Source: Nocardiopsis alkaliphila YIM 80379
GTDB lineage: Bacteria; Actinomycetota; Actinomycetes; Streptosporangiales; Streptosporangiaceae
Reading direction: 5' to 3'
DNA: 64,000 nt
Assembly: GCF_000341005.1 (NCBI RefSeq)
Contig: NZ_ANBD01000001.1
Span: 34,709 to 98,708, forward strand
Of this stretch, positions 28,058 to 37,770 are shown piece after piece. A program made the translations under genes and the position numbers. How positions within the stretch are numbered: position 1 is the stretch's first letter; each line of letters begins with the position of its first letter. The notes beneath the pieces were generated by a model. That model was not told where the DNA came from. It ran no database searches and worked only from the letters and a program-made list of their open reading frames with translations.

Positions 28058-29631
28058 GTCGGGTCACCGATCCGGGTCATGAGTCGCATCAACTTCTCCT
28101 GGTCGGCCTCGGCCCGGGCCACCTGGCCGGTGACGCGCCCCTCGCACATGGCGTAGACGCGATCGCACATGCCGAGGATCTCCGGTAGTTCCGAGGAGAT
28201 GAGCAGCACGCAGGCGCCCTCGGCCGCCAAACGGCGCACGATCAGGTAGATCTCGTACTTGGCGCCCACGTCGATGCCGCGGGTGGGCTCGTCCAGGATC
28301 AAGAGTTCGGGGCGAGTGAACATCCACTTGCCCAGCACGACCTTTTGCTGGTTGCCGCCGCTGAGGGTGCGCACGGTCTGGTTCACACCGTGGCTGCGTA
28401 CCCGCATGTCCTGGCTCATGCGCCGGGCCTCCACCGTTTCCAGTCCTGGGTCGATGACGCCCCGGGCGGAGACGCGCTCCAGCGCGGCCAGCGTGGTGTT
28501 GCGGCGGACGTCGTCGTCCAGGACCAGCCCCAGGGACTTGCGGTCCTCGGGCACGTAGGCGACCCCGGCGGCGATGGCGTCGGCGACGTCGACCACGCGC
28601 AGTTCCTCACCGTGCCGCAGCAGGGAGCCTCGAACGTAGCGGCCGTAGGAACGCCCGAACAGACTCATCGCGAACTCGGTGCGCCCGGCGCCCATGAGGC
28701 CGGCCAGGCCCACGACCTCGCCGGTCCTCAAAGTGAGGTCGATCCCCTCCACCACGCGTCGGCCCGCCTGGGTGGGGTGGTCCACCGTCCAGTCGCGCAC
28801 TTCGAAGCGGACCGGGCCGATGTCGCCTTCGCGGTCGGGGTAGCGCTGGTCCAGGTCCCGCCCGACCATCCCGCGGATGACACGGTCCTCATCGACCGAG
28901 GGTCGGCCCCGCGCGTCGCGTTCCACGGTCAGGGTCTCCACCGTGCGGCCATCGCGCAAGATGGTGACCTCGTCACTGACCCGCATCACCTCCCCGAGCT
29001 TGTGCGAGATGAGCACACACGCCACACCCTGCTCCCGCAGGTCCAGCAGCAGCTCCAGCAACCGGTCGCTCTCGGTTTCGTTGAGCGCCGAGGTCGGCTC
29101 GTCCAGGATCAGCAGCCGCACGTCCTTGGCCAGCGCCTTGGCGATCTCCACCAGCTGTTGGGCACCGATACTCAGCTCTGAGACGGCGGTGGCGGGGTTC
29201 TCCTCCAAGCCGACCCGGCGTAGCAGTTCGCGCGTCCGGGCGTGGGTGGCGCCCCAGTCGATGACGCCGAATCGGGACTCCTCGTGCCCCAGGAGGACGT
29301 TCTCACTGATGGACAATTGCGGGATGAGGGCGAGTTCCTGGTGGATGATGGCGATCCCGGCCCGCTCACTGGCGGACACGTCGGCGAACGCCCGGGGCTC
29401 GCCGTCCACCTCCACCGAACCGGTGTAGGAACCGGCCGGGTGCACGCCGCTCAGCACCTTCATCAGCGTGGACTTGCCGGCCCCGTTCTCGCCCATCAGG
29501 GCATGGACGCTTCCCCGTGCCACGTCCAGCCAGACTCCATCCAGGGCCCGGACCCCGGGGAACTCCTTGCGGATGTCACGCATCCGCAATAGGGGTCCAG
29601 GGGGTGCGGGCATGGTGTGCGCGGTGCTCAT
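28054..29631 (-). CDS. gguA: sugar ABC transporter ATPase, double-domain CUT2 (GguA/MmsA) type
   Basis: A 525-residue ATPase with two nucleotide-binding domains, as in RbsA/XylG/GguA. The first has Walker [17 protein letters not shown] and signature [15 protein letters not shown]; the second has a degenerate Walker A ([19 protein letters not shown]) and [15 protein letters not shown], the normal asymmetry of this class. [15 protein letters not shown] is the usual C-terminal motif. The gene overlaps both neighbours by ATGA. It powers the CUT2 importer of the island. Confidence 0.93.
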   Translation of the reverse strand: MSTAHTMPAPPGPLLRMRDIRKEFPGVRALDGVWLDVARGSVHALMGENGAGKSTLMKVLSGVHPAGSYTGSVEVDGEPRAFADVSASERAGIAIIHQELALIPQLSISENVLLGHEESRFGVIDWGATHARTRELLRRVGLEENPATAVSELSIGAQQLVEIAKALAKDVRLLILDEPTSALNETESDRLLELLLDLREQGVACVLISHKLGEVMRVSDEVTILRDGRTVETLTVERDARGRPSVDEDRVIRGMVGRDLDQRYPDREGDIGPVRFEVRDWTVDHPTQAGRRVVEGIDLTLRTGEVVGLAGLMGAGRTEFAMSLFGRSYGRYVRGSLLRHGEELRVVDVADAIAAGVAYVPEDRKSLGLVLDDDVRRNTTLAALERVSARGVIDPGLETVEARRMSQDMRVRSHGVNQTVRTLSGGNQQKVVLGKWMFTRPELLILDEPTRGIDVGAKYEIYLIVRRLAAEGACVLLISSELPEILGMCDRVYAMCEGRVTGQVARAEADQEKLMRLMTRIGDPT

Positions 29632-30719
29632 TCGAGCTCGGACTCCTCGTAGTAGCCGCTCTCGACCAGGACCTCGTGGTAGTTGTCCAGGTCCACCGAC
29701 ACCGGCTCCAGGAGGAAGGACGGCACGACCTTGACCCCGTTGTCGTAGGTCTCGGTGTCGTTGACCGGAACCTCCTGGCCGTCCAGGAGCGCCTCGGTCA
29801 TGTCGACGGTCTGGGCCGCCAAGGCCCGGGTGTCCTTGAAGACGGTCTGGGTCTGTTCCCCGGCGATGATCGACCGGACCGAGGACAGGTCGGCGTCCTG
29901 GCCGGTGATGATCGGCAGCGGTCGGGCGTCGGTACCGTAACCCACCGCGCGCAGGGACTCGATCACTCCGAGGCTGATGCCATCGAAGGGTGACAGGACC
30001 GCGTGCACCTCCTCGTCGGAGTAGTTGGCGCTGAGCAGGTTGTCCATGCGGGACTGCGCGATGGAGCCGTCCCAGCGGGGGGTGGCGATCTGCTCCATGG
30101 AGGTCTGGCCGCTCAGGACCTCCAACGTGCCATCGTCGATGTGGGGCTGGAGAACCGACATGGCGCCGTCGTTGAAGAAGTAGGCGTTGTTGTCGTCGGG
30201 CGAGCCACCGAACAGCTCGACGTTGAACGGGCCGTCCTCGTCCTCCAGGTCCAGCGAGTCGACGATGTACCGACCCTGGATGACGCCGACCTCGAAGTTG
30301 TCGAAGGTGGCGTAGTAGTCGACGTTCTCGCTGCCCATGATGAGCCGGTCATAGGCGATCACCGGGATGTCGCTGTCGGCGGCCATGTCCAGGACGTCCC
30401 CCAGGGCCTCGCCGTCGATGGACGCGATGACCAGGGCGTCCACGCCCCGGGTGATCATGTTCTCGATCTGGGAGAGCTGATCCTGGACGACGTCCTCGGC
30501 GTACTGCAGGTCGGTGCCGTAGCCGCGTTCGGTGAACTCGGCGACCATGTTGGCGCCGTCGTTGATCCAGCGCTCCGACGACTGGGTGGGCATGGCGATG
30601 CCGATGACGCCGTTCTCGCCGTCGGGGCGGGCGGCGTCGCCGACCCCGCCGCAAGCGGTCAGGACCAGTGCCGCGCCGATCAGTGCGGCGGTGGCGGGTA
30701 CGTGTGGTGGGCGTGACAT
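29628..30719 (-). CDS. chvE: sugar-binding lipoprotein, ChvE-like
   Basis: A 363-residue extracytoplasmic binding protein. The lipoprotein signal ends in ALVLTACGG, giving an acylated cysteine near residue 23. The mature part has the CUT2 binding fold with [40 protein letters not shown] and [20 protein letters not shown], as in the multiple-sugar-binding protein ChvE/MmsE. It probably delivers arabinose to the GguAB permease. The ATPase start overlaps its stop. No operator is seen in the short gap upstream, so it is likely read from the arabinose promoter. Confidence 0.92.
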   Translation of the reverse strand: MSRPPHVPATAALIGAALVLTACGGVGDAARPDGENGVIGIAMPTQSSERWINDGANMVAEFTERGYGTDLQYAEDVVQDQLSQIENMITRGVDALVIASIDGEALGDVLDMAADSDIPVIAYDRLIMGSENVDYYATFDNFEVGVIQGRYIVDSLDLEDEDGPFNVELFGGSPDDNNAYFFNDGAMSVLQPHIDDGTLEVLSGQTSMEQIATPRWDGSIAQSRMDNLLSANYSDEEVHAVLSPFDGISLGVIESLRAVGYGTDARPLPIITGQDADLSSVRSIIAGEQTQTVFKDTRALAAQTVDMTEALLDGQEVPVNDTETYDNGVKVVPSFLLEPVSVDLDNYHEVLVESGYYEESELE

Positions 30720-30774
30720 CGGGGTCCTTCTTTCTCATCGGTACGGGAGTGCGTTCGCGGGAGAGGGGGTCGAT

Positions 30775-32295
30775 TCAGCCGCGGGTGGCCAGGGTGATGA
30801 CGGACCAGGAGACGGGCGGCAGCACCGCGGTGAGCCGTCCCCCCTCCAAGCGCACGTCCTTGGCGGGTCGGGGGACGACCCGGTCGGGGACCCGCATGGT
30901 GTTGGTGGCGTAGGGATCGTCGTCGGTGAGGGTTTGGGCGTTGGTGACCGCGGTGGGGGTCAGGGCGTTCAGGTCGGCGTCGAAGGTGAGCGCCTGGTCG
31001 GTGGAGCGGTTGACCACGAACAGTGAGGTGGCCCCGTCCTCCTCGGAGTGGGTGAGTACCGCGTCGGCCACGGGCACCGTGCCGTGGCGCTCGGTGCCGT
31101 AGGTGGGAGCGTTCAGATGGGTGCGCAGCACCTGGCCGCGGGCCGCGCGCGCGGTCAGCGCGAAGGGGTGGAAGATGGTCTGTCGCCAGGCCGCGCCGCC
31201 CGGTTCGGTCATGATCGGGGCGATGACGTTGGCGAGTTGGGCCTGGCTCGCGGCGGTGACCCGGTCACTGTGCCGGAGCAGGCTGATGAGGAGGTTGCCG
31301 ACGACGACGGCGTCGGCGACGTTGTACCGGTCCTCGATGACGCGTGGCGCGACCCGCCAGTCGTCGGTGGGTTGCAGGGCCGCCTCGGCCTGGTGCCGGC
31401 TCAGGTACCACACGTTCCACTCGTCGAAGGACAGCTGGATGCGCTTGGGGTCGCGCAGCTTGGCGCCCACGGCGTCGGCGGTGGCGGCCACCGAGTCGAT
31501 GAAACCGTCCATGTCGGTGGCGCTGGCCAGGAAGGAGCCCAGGTCACCCTCGTGCTCCTCGTAGTAGGCGTGCAGGGAGATGTGGTCGACGGCGTCGTAG
31601 GTCTCCTCCAAAACGGTGGCCTCCCACGCACCGAAGGTGGGCATGGTGGAGCCGGAACTGCCGCATACCACCAGTTCCAGGTCGCGGTCGGCCATCTTCA
31701 TGGCGCGGGCCGTCCGTGCGGCCTTGCGTCCGTAGGCGCGGGCGTCCAGGTGGCCGATCTGCCAGGGGCCGTCCATCTCGTTGCCCAGGCACCACATACG
31801 GATGCCGTGGGGGTCGGGATGGCCGTTGGCGATCCGCTGGTCGGACAGGTGGGTTCCGCTCGGGTGGTTGCAGTACTCCAGCAGGTCCAAGGCCTCCTGG
31901 ACGCCGCGGGTGCCCAGGTTGACCGCCATCATCGGCTCGATGTCGAGTCCTTGGCACCAGGTCATGAACTCGTCGAGACCGAACCGGTTGGTCTCGATGC
32001 TGTGCCAGGCCAGGTCACGGCGGACCGGCCGCTGGTCTCGAGGGCCGACCCCGTCCTCCCAGCGATACCCGGAGACGAAGTTGCCCCCGGGGTAACGCAC
32101 GGTGGTGACGCCGAGCTCGCGGACGAGGTCGGCCACGTCCTGGCGCAGCCCCTGGGCGTCGGCGGTGGGATGCCCGGGTTCGTAGATACCGGTGTACACG
32201 CAACGGCCCATGTGCTCGACGAAGGAGCCGAACGTGCGCCGGTGGACGGGGGCGACCGACTCGGTGGTGTCGACGTGCAAAGAGGCGTTGAGCAT
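30775..32295 (-). CDS. abfA: GH51 alpha-L-arabinofuranosidase, intracellular
   Basis: A 506-residue GH51 enzyme. The acid/base is E173 in CLGNEMDGPWQ and the nucleophile E292 in SFDEWNVWY; FGSFVEHMGRCVYTGIYEPG and VRYPGGNFVSGYRWEDGVG are typical. There is no signal peptide, so it acts on imported arabino-oligosaccharides or arabinoxylo-oligosaccharides in the cytoplasm, releasing L-arabinose for AraA. It lies between the CUT1 importer genes and the CUT2 set, on the same strand with short gaps. Both catalytic residues are present and length is standard. Confidence 0.95.
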   Translation of the reverse strand: MLNASLHVDTTESVAPVHRRTFGSFVEHMGRCVYTGIYEPGHPTADAQGLRQDVADLVRELGVTTVRYPGGNFVSGYRWEDGVGPRDQRPVRRDLAWHSIETNRFGLDEFMTWCQGLDIEPMMAVNLGTRGVQEALDLLEYCNHPSGTHLSDQRIANGHPDPHGIRMWCLGNEMDGPWQIGHLDARAYGRKAARTARAMKMADRDLELVVCGSSGSTMPTFGAWEATVLEETYDAVDHISLHAYYEEHEGDLGSFLASATDMDGFIDSVAATADAVGAKLRDPKRIQLSFDEWNVWYLSRHQAEAALQPTDDWRVAPRVIEDRYNVADAVVVGNLLISLLRHSDRVTAASQAQLANVIAPIMTEPGGAAWRQTIFHPFALTARAARGQVLRTHLNAPTYGTERHGTVPVADAVLTHSEEDGATSLFVVNRSTDQALTFDADLNALTPTAVTNAQTLTDDDPYATNTMRVPDRVVPRPAKDVRLEGGRLTAVLPPVSWSVITLATRG

Positions 32296-32361
32296 GGGTC
32301 TCCTCGGTTGGTGGCGGGCCCGGTCCGTGGGGAACCGGGCCCTTGGTCCTTCCCACGGTCG

Positions 32362-33042
32362 CTACCGGACGTAGGGCCGGCCGTCGTCGGTCCAGTGCAG
32401 TTCTCGGATGGTCATTCGCAAGTCGAAGTCCGGGCCCAGGTCGGTGTCGGCGGTCACGGCCGGGTCGGTGGCGTTGAAGTCGTTGCTGGGAAAGGGCTCC
32501 ACGACCGGGCCTCGGTCGACCCAGGCGTGTCCGGGGTCCTCGGGATCGAGCGTGGTGTTGGTGGCCAGGCCGACGACCGAACGGTTGGATCCGAAGATCG
32601 AGGTCGCGTAGTACAGGTGATAGGTGCCGTTGGCGTGGTGGGTCTCGGGTGCCCACAGGGCCTCCACACCGGGGACGGACTCGGTGATCCACCCAGGGAT
32701 CGTGTCCCAGACGGTGCCCGTGAAGCTCCAGTGCTCTCCGTCCGGCGGGCTAGGGACCTGGATGGTCCCGTCGCCGCTCTCGGCGTTGCCGGTGCCGAAG
32801 GCGTACCAGTCCTGGCCTTGACCACCGGGGTACAGGCCCGGGTCGTGGACCCGGAGCCCGCCCGCGAAGGGGCGCGGGTGGTCGGGTCGGTATCCGGCCA
32901 GTGGCGGACCGGGATTGTCGGGTGGCCGGTCCCGGTCGTCGCTCGCGGTGGTGGCCGCGGTCGAGGGCACATGGATGCTCAGTGCGGCGAGCCTGGTCAC
33001 GGTGGTGATGAAGGCCAGGGTGCGGGGGAGGGGACTTCGCAT
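32362..33042 (-). pseudogene. GH43 arabinanase with a large internal deletion
   Basis: A 226-residue frame with a signal-peptide-like start (MRSPLPRTLAFITTVTRLAA) and the N-terminal half of an endo-arabinanase-type GH43: VHDPGLYPGGQGQDWYAFGT (catalytic base Asp), ALWAPETHHANGTYHLYYAT, FGSNRSVVGLATNTTLDPED and DFNATDPAV (second Asp). Directly after this it jumps to RMTIRELHWTDDGRPYV, which matches the extreme C-terminus of such enzymes. The middle, with the catalytic glutamate and the metal-site GH segment, is missing; relatives are roughly 100 residues or more longer. The frame is intact, so a protein may still be made, but hydrolytic activity is improbable. Start chosen at MRSPLP; in-frame upstream codons overlap the permease gene. 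Confidence 0.75.
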
Positions 33043-33067
33043 GGTTTGAGCTCCTCGAAGTTTCTTC

Positions 33068-33958
33068 TCAGCCCTTGATCCCGGCTCCGGCCACACCGGT
33101 GACGATGTGTCGTTGGAACAGTAGGAAGACGACGAGAAGGGGAAGCGCTCCCAGTACGGCGGAGGCCATGACCTGCGCGTACTGGATCCCGTAGCCACCC
33201 ATCACCGTTCCCATTCCCACGGGAAGGGTCATCGTGTCGGGGTCGGTCGTGACGAGGAACGGCCACAGGAAGTTGTTCCACGCGCCGATGAAGGTGAAGA
33301 TGCCGACCGCGGTCAGGATGGGGCGGGACAACGGCAGCATCACGTTCCACAGGATTCTCAGGGAACCGGCACCGTCGATCTTCGCGGCGTCCTCGTAGTC
33401 ACAGGGAATGGCGTCGAAGAACCGTTTGAGGATGAACACGAACACGGGCGCGACCACCTGTGGCAGGGCGATCCCCCAGTAGGTGTCCACCAGTCCCAAC
33501 TGGGTCATCAGGATGAACTGGGGAACGATCAGGGTCTGCGGCGGGATGAGGATGCCGCCGATGATCAGTGCGAACAGCCACGGGCGGCCGCGGAAGTCGA
33601 AGCGGGAGAACCCGTAGGCGGCCGGCACGCACACGATGAGGGTCAAGGCGGTGACGATCGAGGTCGTGACGAACGAGTTGAACGTCCACCGGATGAGGTC
33701 CCCGCGGCCCAGTACCTGTGCGTAGGCGTCGAAGGTGGGGTCGGCCGTGAACCAGGTCGGGGGCGTGATCGTGGTCTCGCCCTCGGGTTTGATCGAGGTC
33801 GCGAACGACCATAGCAGCGGAAGTAGCCACAGCAGGGCCGCCAGAACGGCGACCGTGTAGAGGGCGATCCGTCCCACGTCCGGTCGGGGCCCGCGCCGAA
33901 GGGCTCCGGGGCGTTCGGTGACGGCGGTCGGTGCGGGACGGTCGGTGGTGGTGGCCAT
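33068..33958 (-). CDS. sugar ABC transporter permease, CUT1 (MalG/AraQ) type
   Basis: A 296-residue permease with six transmembrane segments and the EAA loop YEDAAKIDGAGSLRILWNVMLPLSRP, which contacts the ATPase. The long N-terminal cytoplasmic tail is polar. It pairs with the MalF-type permease immediately upstream (2 bp apart). No CUT1 ATPase is encoded in the island, so a shared MsiK-type ATPase elsewhere is expected, as is usual in actinomycetes. Confidence 0.92.
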   Translation of the reverse strand: MATTTDRPAPTAVTERPGALRRGPRPDVGRIALYTVAVLAALLWLLPLLWSFATSIKPEGETTITPPTWFTADPTFDAYAQVLGRGDLIRWTFNSFVTTSIVTALTLIVCVPAAYGFSRFDFRGRPWLFALIIGGILIPPQTLIVPQFILMTQLGLVDTYWGIALPQVVAPVFVFILKRFFDAIPCDYEDAAKIDGAGSLRILWNVMLPLSRPILTAVGIFTFIGAWNNFLWPFLVTTDPDTMTLPVGMGTVMGGYGIQYAQVMASAVLGALPLLVVFLLFQRHIVTGVAGAGIKG

Positions 33959-33959
33959 G

Positions 33960-34895
33960 TCACGCCTCCTTCCGGGAGAAGAGACGGAACTGCGCCACGG
34001 AGGCGATGATGATCAAGACCATGAACACGTAGGCCATGGACGAGGCCAGGCCGATGCGCAGCCCGACGAAACCGGAGTCGTAGATGTACTGGATGACGGT
34101 GCGGGTGGCGAAGTTGGGGCCGCCCCCGGTCATCAGGTAGATCTGCTCGAACACGCGAAGCGAACCGATCAATTGCAAGATGGTGATCAGCACCGTGGTG
34201 CGAAAGAGCAGTGGCAGGGTGATCCGGCCGATGCGCTGCCAGGCGCCCGCGCCGTCGATCGCGGCGGCCTCGTACACGTCCTTGGGGATGGACTGCATGG
34301 CGGCCAGGTACAGCAGGTAGTTGAACCCGACCTGCCACCACGCCGTGGCGATGACCACCGATGCCATCGCGGTGTTCTCGCTGAACAACCACTCGGAGCC
34401 CTCGAACCCGAGCCGGCCCAGGATCCCGTTGAACAGTCCCAGGCTGGGGTTGTACATCCACTCCCACATGAGGGCCATGACCGCCACCGGCAGCACGAAC
34501 GGCGCGAAGAAGGAAAACCGCAGGAACCACCCCAGCCGTCGGGCGTGGTCGGTGAGCAGGGCCAACCCCAGGGCGAGCAGCACCATGACCGGGACGCTCA
34601 GCACGGTGAACACGAGGGTGTTCCACAGTGACTCGTACAGCGCCCGGTCGGTGAACGTCTCGTTCCAGTTGTCGAGTCCGATGAAGGAGACGGGGCCGCC
34701 GGCGAGGCTGCGGTCGGTGAACGTGTAGCCCAGGCCCACGATCGCGGGCCAGACCAGGAAGAGCAGGTAGAAGGCGAGGAAGGGCAGGACGTACCAGAGT
34801 CCCGTCCAGGTGGCGGGCCTGCGGTGGACGTCCACCAACCCGGATCCGGCCGCGCCGGACCCCTGAACGCGTGAGGTGTGTGTGCGCTCGGACAT
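33960..34895 (-). CDS. sugar ABC transporter permease, CUT1 (MalF/AraP) type
   Basis: A 311-residue permease with six transmembrane segments and the EAA motif YEAAAIDGAGAWQRIGRITL. It forms a heterodimer with the following MalG-type permease. Context suggests uptake of arabino-oligosaccharides for the intracellular GH51 enzyme. Confidence 0.92.
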   Translation of the reverse strand: MSERTHTSRVQGSGAAGSGLVDVHRRPATWTGLWYVLPFLAFYLLFLVWPAIVGLGYTFTDRSLAGGPVSFIGLDNWNETFTDRALYESLWNTLVFTVLSVPVMVLLALGLALLTDHARRLGWFLRFSFFAPFVLPVAVMALMWEWMYNPSLGLFNGILGRLGFEGSEWLFSENTAMASVVIATAWWQVGFNYLLYLAAMQSIPKDVYEAAAIDGAGAWQRIGRITLPLLFRTTVLITILQLIGSLRVFEQIYLMTGGGPNFATRTVIQYIYDSGFVGLRIGLASSMAYVFMVLIIIASVAQFRLFSRKEA

Positions 34896-34904
34896 GTTCG
34901 CCTC

Positions 34905-36239
34905 TCACACCGGGGCCGGAGCGTTGGTCATGGCGTGGAAGGTCCGTTTGAGCTGTCGCAATGCTTCCTCGGGTGTCCGGGTGCCCTGGTGGAGCGCCGT
35001 CAGCGGACCGGTGGCCTCGTCCTGCAAACGCCCGGCCGAGCCGCTGAACCAGGCCTCGGGCTCGAACTGGACGTTCTCGGCGGCCTCGCGGTACTCCGAC
35101 TGCGGGTGTAGCTGGTCGTACTCCTGGCTTTCGGCGACCGGAAGGTAGGCGGGGACGTGGCCCGCGCCCTCGGACCAGGAGAGGCTGTGCCGCAGCATCC
35201 ACGCCGCGTAGTCCAGGGCCGCCCGGGTCCGTTCGGGGTCGCGGTCGCGCTGGTGCGGGAACACGTAGCAGTGCGAGTCGCCCCGGGTCCGGTGGTTACC
35301 GAAGACGTTGGGGAACTGGGTGACGGAGAAGGACACATCCGTGGCGTCCAGTGTGGTCATCTCCCAGTTGCCGTGGATCATCAGCCCTGACCGGCCGTTC
35401 GCCAGGTTGGCGGAGGTGTCCGCGCCCTGGGACACCCGCGGGGACAGGCCTTCCTCGGAGAGCCGGTAGAGGAATTCCATGGCGGCCAGGGCCTTGTCGT
35501 CGTCCATCTCGAAGTCGTCCTCGCCGAAGACGAGCTCACCGTCCTGTTGGCGGTACAGCGCCCAGAAGTTGGACCAGGGCCCCCAGGTGTCGAGAGAGAG
35601 CCCGAAACCGCCGGTGGCGGCCTTGATCTCGCGGAGGGCGTCGACGTAGGTGTCCTTACCGTCGAGTGGTATGAGCCTGTCGCGGGAGTCCAAGAGTCCG
35701 ACCTCCCGGCACACGTCCAGGTTGTAGAACTGCACCAGCAGATGGGTGTCCAACGGGATCGCGTAGAGCCGTCCCTCGAAGAAGCACTCTTTCCAGATGT
35801 TGGGCAGGAACATGGTCTCGTCGATCCCGGCTTCGGCCAGGGCCGACGGGTCGATGGGGTCCAATAGGCGCCCCGGGGCCAGACTCTCCAGCCGGGAGAC
35901 GTGGACGGTGGCGATGTCGGCCCCGCGCCCTCCGGCCGCGCCCATGGCGACCTTGGTGTAGAAGGGCGCTCCCCACTCGAAGGTGGTGGCGCGGAAGTCG
36001 ACGTCGGTGTGTTCCGCCTGGTAGGCCTCGTGCATCTGGAGCATCCGCAGACCGTCACCCCCGCCGAAGAGGTTCCACTGACGCAGTCGGGTGCGGTCAG
36101 AGGCCAGGGGGTCGTAGGTGCCGCACCCGGCCGCGGTGACCGCGGCCGTGGTCAGCACCGCGGTGAGCAGTGCCCTGCGTTCGACACCGTGTGCGGGCGG
36201 TGGAGGGGAGAGGGATGGTCGGTTAGAAGCGTCGCGCAC
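34905..36239 (-). CDS. extracellular sugar-binding lipoprotein of the CUT1 importer
   Basis: A 444-residue solute-binding protein of the MalE/UgpB type. The N-terminus has an arginine pair (GVERRALLTAVLTTAAVTAA) followed by GCGTY, indicating a lipoprotein, possibly Tat-exported. The mature part contains the fold's LRQWNLFGGGDGLRMLQMHE and IWKECFFEGRLYAIPLDTHL. The GTG start at 36239 has GGAG six bases upstream. It probably binds arabinan or arabinoxylan oligomers and feeds the two CUT1 permeases downstream. Confidence 0.9.
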   Translation of the reverse strand: MRDASNRPSLSPPPPAHGVERRALLTAVLTTAAVTAAGCGTYDPLASDRTRLRQWNLFGGGDGLRMLQMHEAYQAEHTDVDFRATTFEWGAPFYTKVAMGAAGGRGADIATVHVSRLESLAPGRLLDPIDPSALAEAGIDETMFLPNIWKECFFEGRLYAIPLDTHLLVQFYNLDVCREVGLLDSRDRLIPLDGKDTYVDALREIKAATGGFGLSLDTWGPWSNFWALYRQQDGELVFGEDDFEMDDDKALAAMEFLYRLSEEGLSPRVSQGADTSANLANGRSGLMIHGNWEMTTLDATDVSFSVTQFPNVFGNHRTRGDSHCYVFPHQRDRDPERTRAALDYAAWMLRHSLSWSEGAGHVPAYLPVAESQEYDQLHPQSEYREAAENVQFEPEAWFSGSAGRLQDEATGPLTALHQGTRTPEEALRQLKRTFHAMTNAPAPV

Positions 36240-36324
36240 GGTGTTCTCCTTGCGCTGTGGGGGGTAGGAGGGCCCTGCACGGCCCCCTCTGGGGGTGTTG
36301 CGCCTGGGCGCGGGTGCCGGTCGC

Positions 36325-37761
36325 TCAGACCGGGACGTACTCGATGCCGACCAACTCGCACAGGACCTTCCAGTCCTGGGCGATGTGGCCGGAGTTCATG
36401 ACCATGTGGTGTGTGCCGCCCGCGCGGAGCCAGGCGTCCATGCAGCCCCGCACCCCTGAGGAGGGCCGGAACTGTCCGTAGGGCATCTCCAACGCGGGAA
36501 GTTCGGGGGAGTCCAGGACCTCGCCCTCGGCCACCACCAGGCGGAACCGTTCTCCACCCAGGGCGACCAGGGAGGCCAGGGTCGCCGGTCCCGGGCGGTA
36601 GCGGAACAGGATGGTGGGCGGATCGGCCAGACCACCGATGCCCAGGGGGCGTTTGATCAGCCGTACCGGTTCGTCCTGGCGGGCCAGACGCCAGTTACCT
36701 TCGCCCATGTGGCTCATCAGGATGGAGTCGCTGGGAAAGTCCATGGCGTACATCTCGGTGAAGTGCCCGTCCCCGGCGAGCCGGTGGCCCGCGTAGACGA
36801 TCGATGAGGCCAGGACGTCGCCCTCACCGGCGAACCCGTACCCCTGAGCCATCAGGGTGGAGGCCGCGGCCATGGGCAGGCGGGCGAAGCGGCCGTCCTC
36901 ACCGATGGCGTCGAAGTGCGTGGAGTAGGCACCGCACCCGGACTCCTCCAATAGCCGTTCGATGCCCAGTTGCATGCGGGCGTGGTCCTCGCGCTCCTCC
37001 TTGGAGAGTCGCTCGTCCACGTCGAACACGTCGTCCTCCCAGGCGAGGAGATCGCTCACCGCCTGGGAGGGCAGGTCGGCCATGGCGCGGTGCAGGGTTC
37101 CGGGGGCGATGACGTGCACCTCGGGGCCGAGCCTGCGCAGCAGCGCAGTCTCGTCCACCCGGGCGTCGCCCATACCGTTCATCGGATACCCGAACACGCC
37201 CACGCGCAGCCGCCGCAACGCACTGACGGTGTGGGCGGCCCGCGCCCAGCGGTCCACGCGTTCGACGAAGTCCGGGCTCTGCCGGTCACCGGTGATGACG
37301 TCGAAGTCGACCCCCGCGCGGACGAGGGCGTTCGCGGTGTCCTGGGCTCCGTGGATGCCCTGGTTGTAGGTCATGTCGTCCATGTCCCAGGAGGCGCTCA
37401 CCGCCGGGTCGGGCTGGGTGTTGGCCAGGGCCACGGGCAGTCGGGTCTCGGTCAGCGCACGGGTGACGCGGAGGGAGGGGCCGTAGGTGAGCATGACCAC
37501 GAGGACCCCGTCGAGGCCTTGGCCCTCGAAACCGCGGATCGCCCGCTCGGCGTCCTCGCGGCCCCGGACCGGTGGGGCGACGGTCCATTCGGCGACCTCG
37601 GAGAGTCCTTCGGCGAGCCTTTGGGCATAGGCGGCCTGGTGTTCGGTGATACCGGGGATCATGGCGTCGTAGAGCGGCTGCATGATGCCGAGCAGACCGA
37701 TCCGGGGACGGCCGGTGCGCACCGCCGGGTTCTCGCTCGCGGGGGGCGTGGGTAGGGGCAC
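36325..37761 (-). CDS. araA: L-arabinose isomerase
   Basis: A 478-residue isomerase converting L-arabinose to L-ribulose. Family features are IGLLGIMQPLYDAMIPGITE, MDDMTYNQGIHGAQD, the metal-site region FPSDSILMSHMGEGNWRLAR and the C-terminal GGTHHMVMNSGHIAQDW. It is slightly shorter than the ~500-residue enteric enzyme and belongs to the divergent actinobacterial type. The GTG start at 37761 has GGAAG upstream and lies 9 bp after araD. Order araB-araD-araA on one strand makes the role secure. Confidence 0.92.
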   Translation of the reverse strand: MPLPTPPASENPAVRTGRPRIGLLGIMQPLYDAMIPGITEHQAAYAQRLAEGLSEVAEWTVAPPVRGREDAERAIRGFEGQGLDGVLVVMLTYGPSLRVTRALTETRLPVALANTQPDPAVSASWDMDDMTYNQGIHGAQDTANALVRAGVDFDVITGDRQSPDFVERVDRWARAAHTVSALRRLRVGVFGYPMNGMGDARVDETALLRRLGPEVHVIAPGTLHRAMADLPSQAVSDLLAWEDDVFDVDERLSKEEREDHARMQLGIERLLEESGCGAYSTHFDAIGEDGRFARLPMAAASTLMAQGYGFAGEGDVLASSIVYAGHRLAGDGHFTEMYAMDFPSDSILMSHMGEGNWRLARQDEPVRLIKRPLGIGGLADPPTILFRYRPGPATLASLVALGGERFRLVVAEGEVLDSPELPALEMPYGQFRPSSGVRGCMDAWLRAGGTHHMVMNSGHIAQDWKVLCELVGIEYVPV

Positions 37762-37770
37762 GGCGCTTCC

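Noticed and set aside
33153..33166. CelR/CebR-like GGGAAGCGCTCCCA inside a permease gene
   Set aside because: Two mismatches to the box and located within coding sequence; chance occurrence in GC-rich DNA.
36325..37761. AraA as a pseudogene because it is shorter than the enteric enzyme
   Set aside because: All recognisable metal-site segments are present; the divergent actinobacterial form is naturally shorter.
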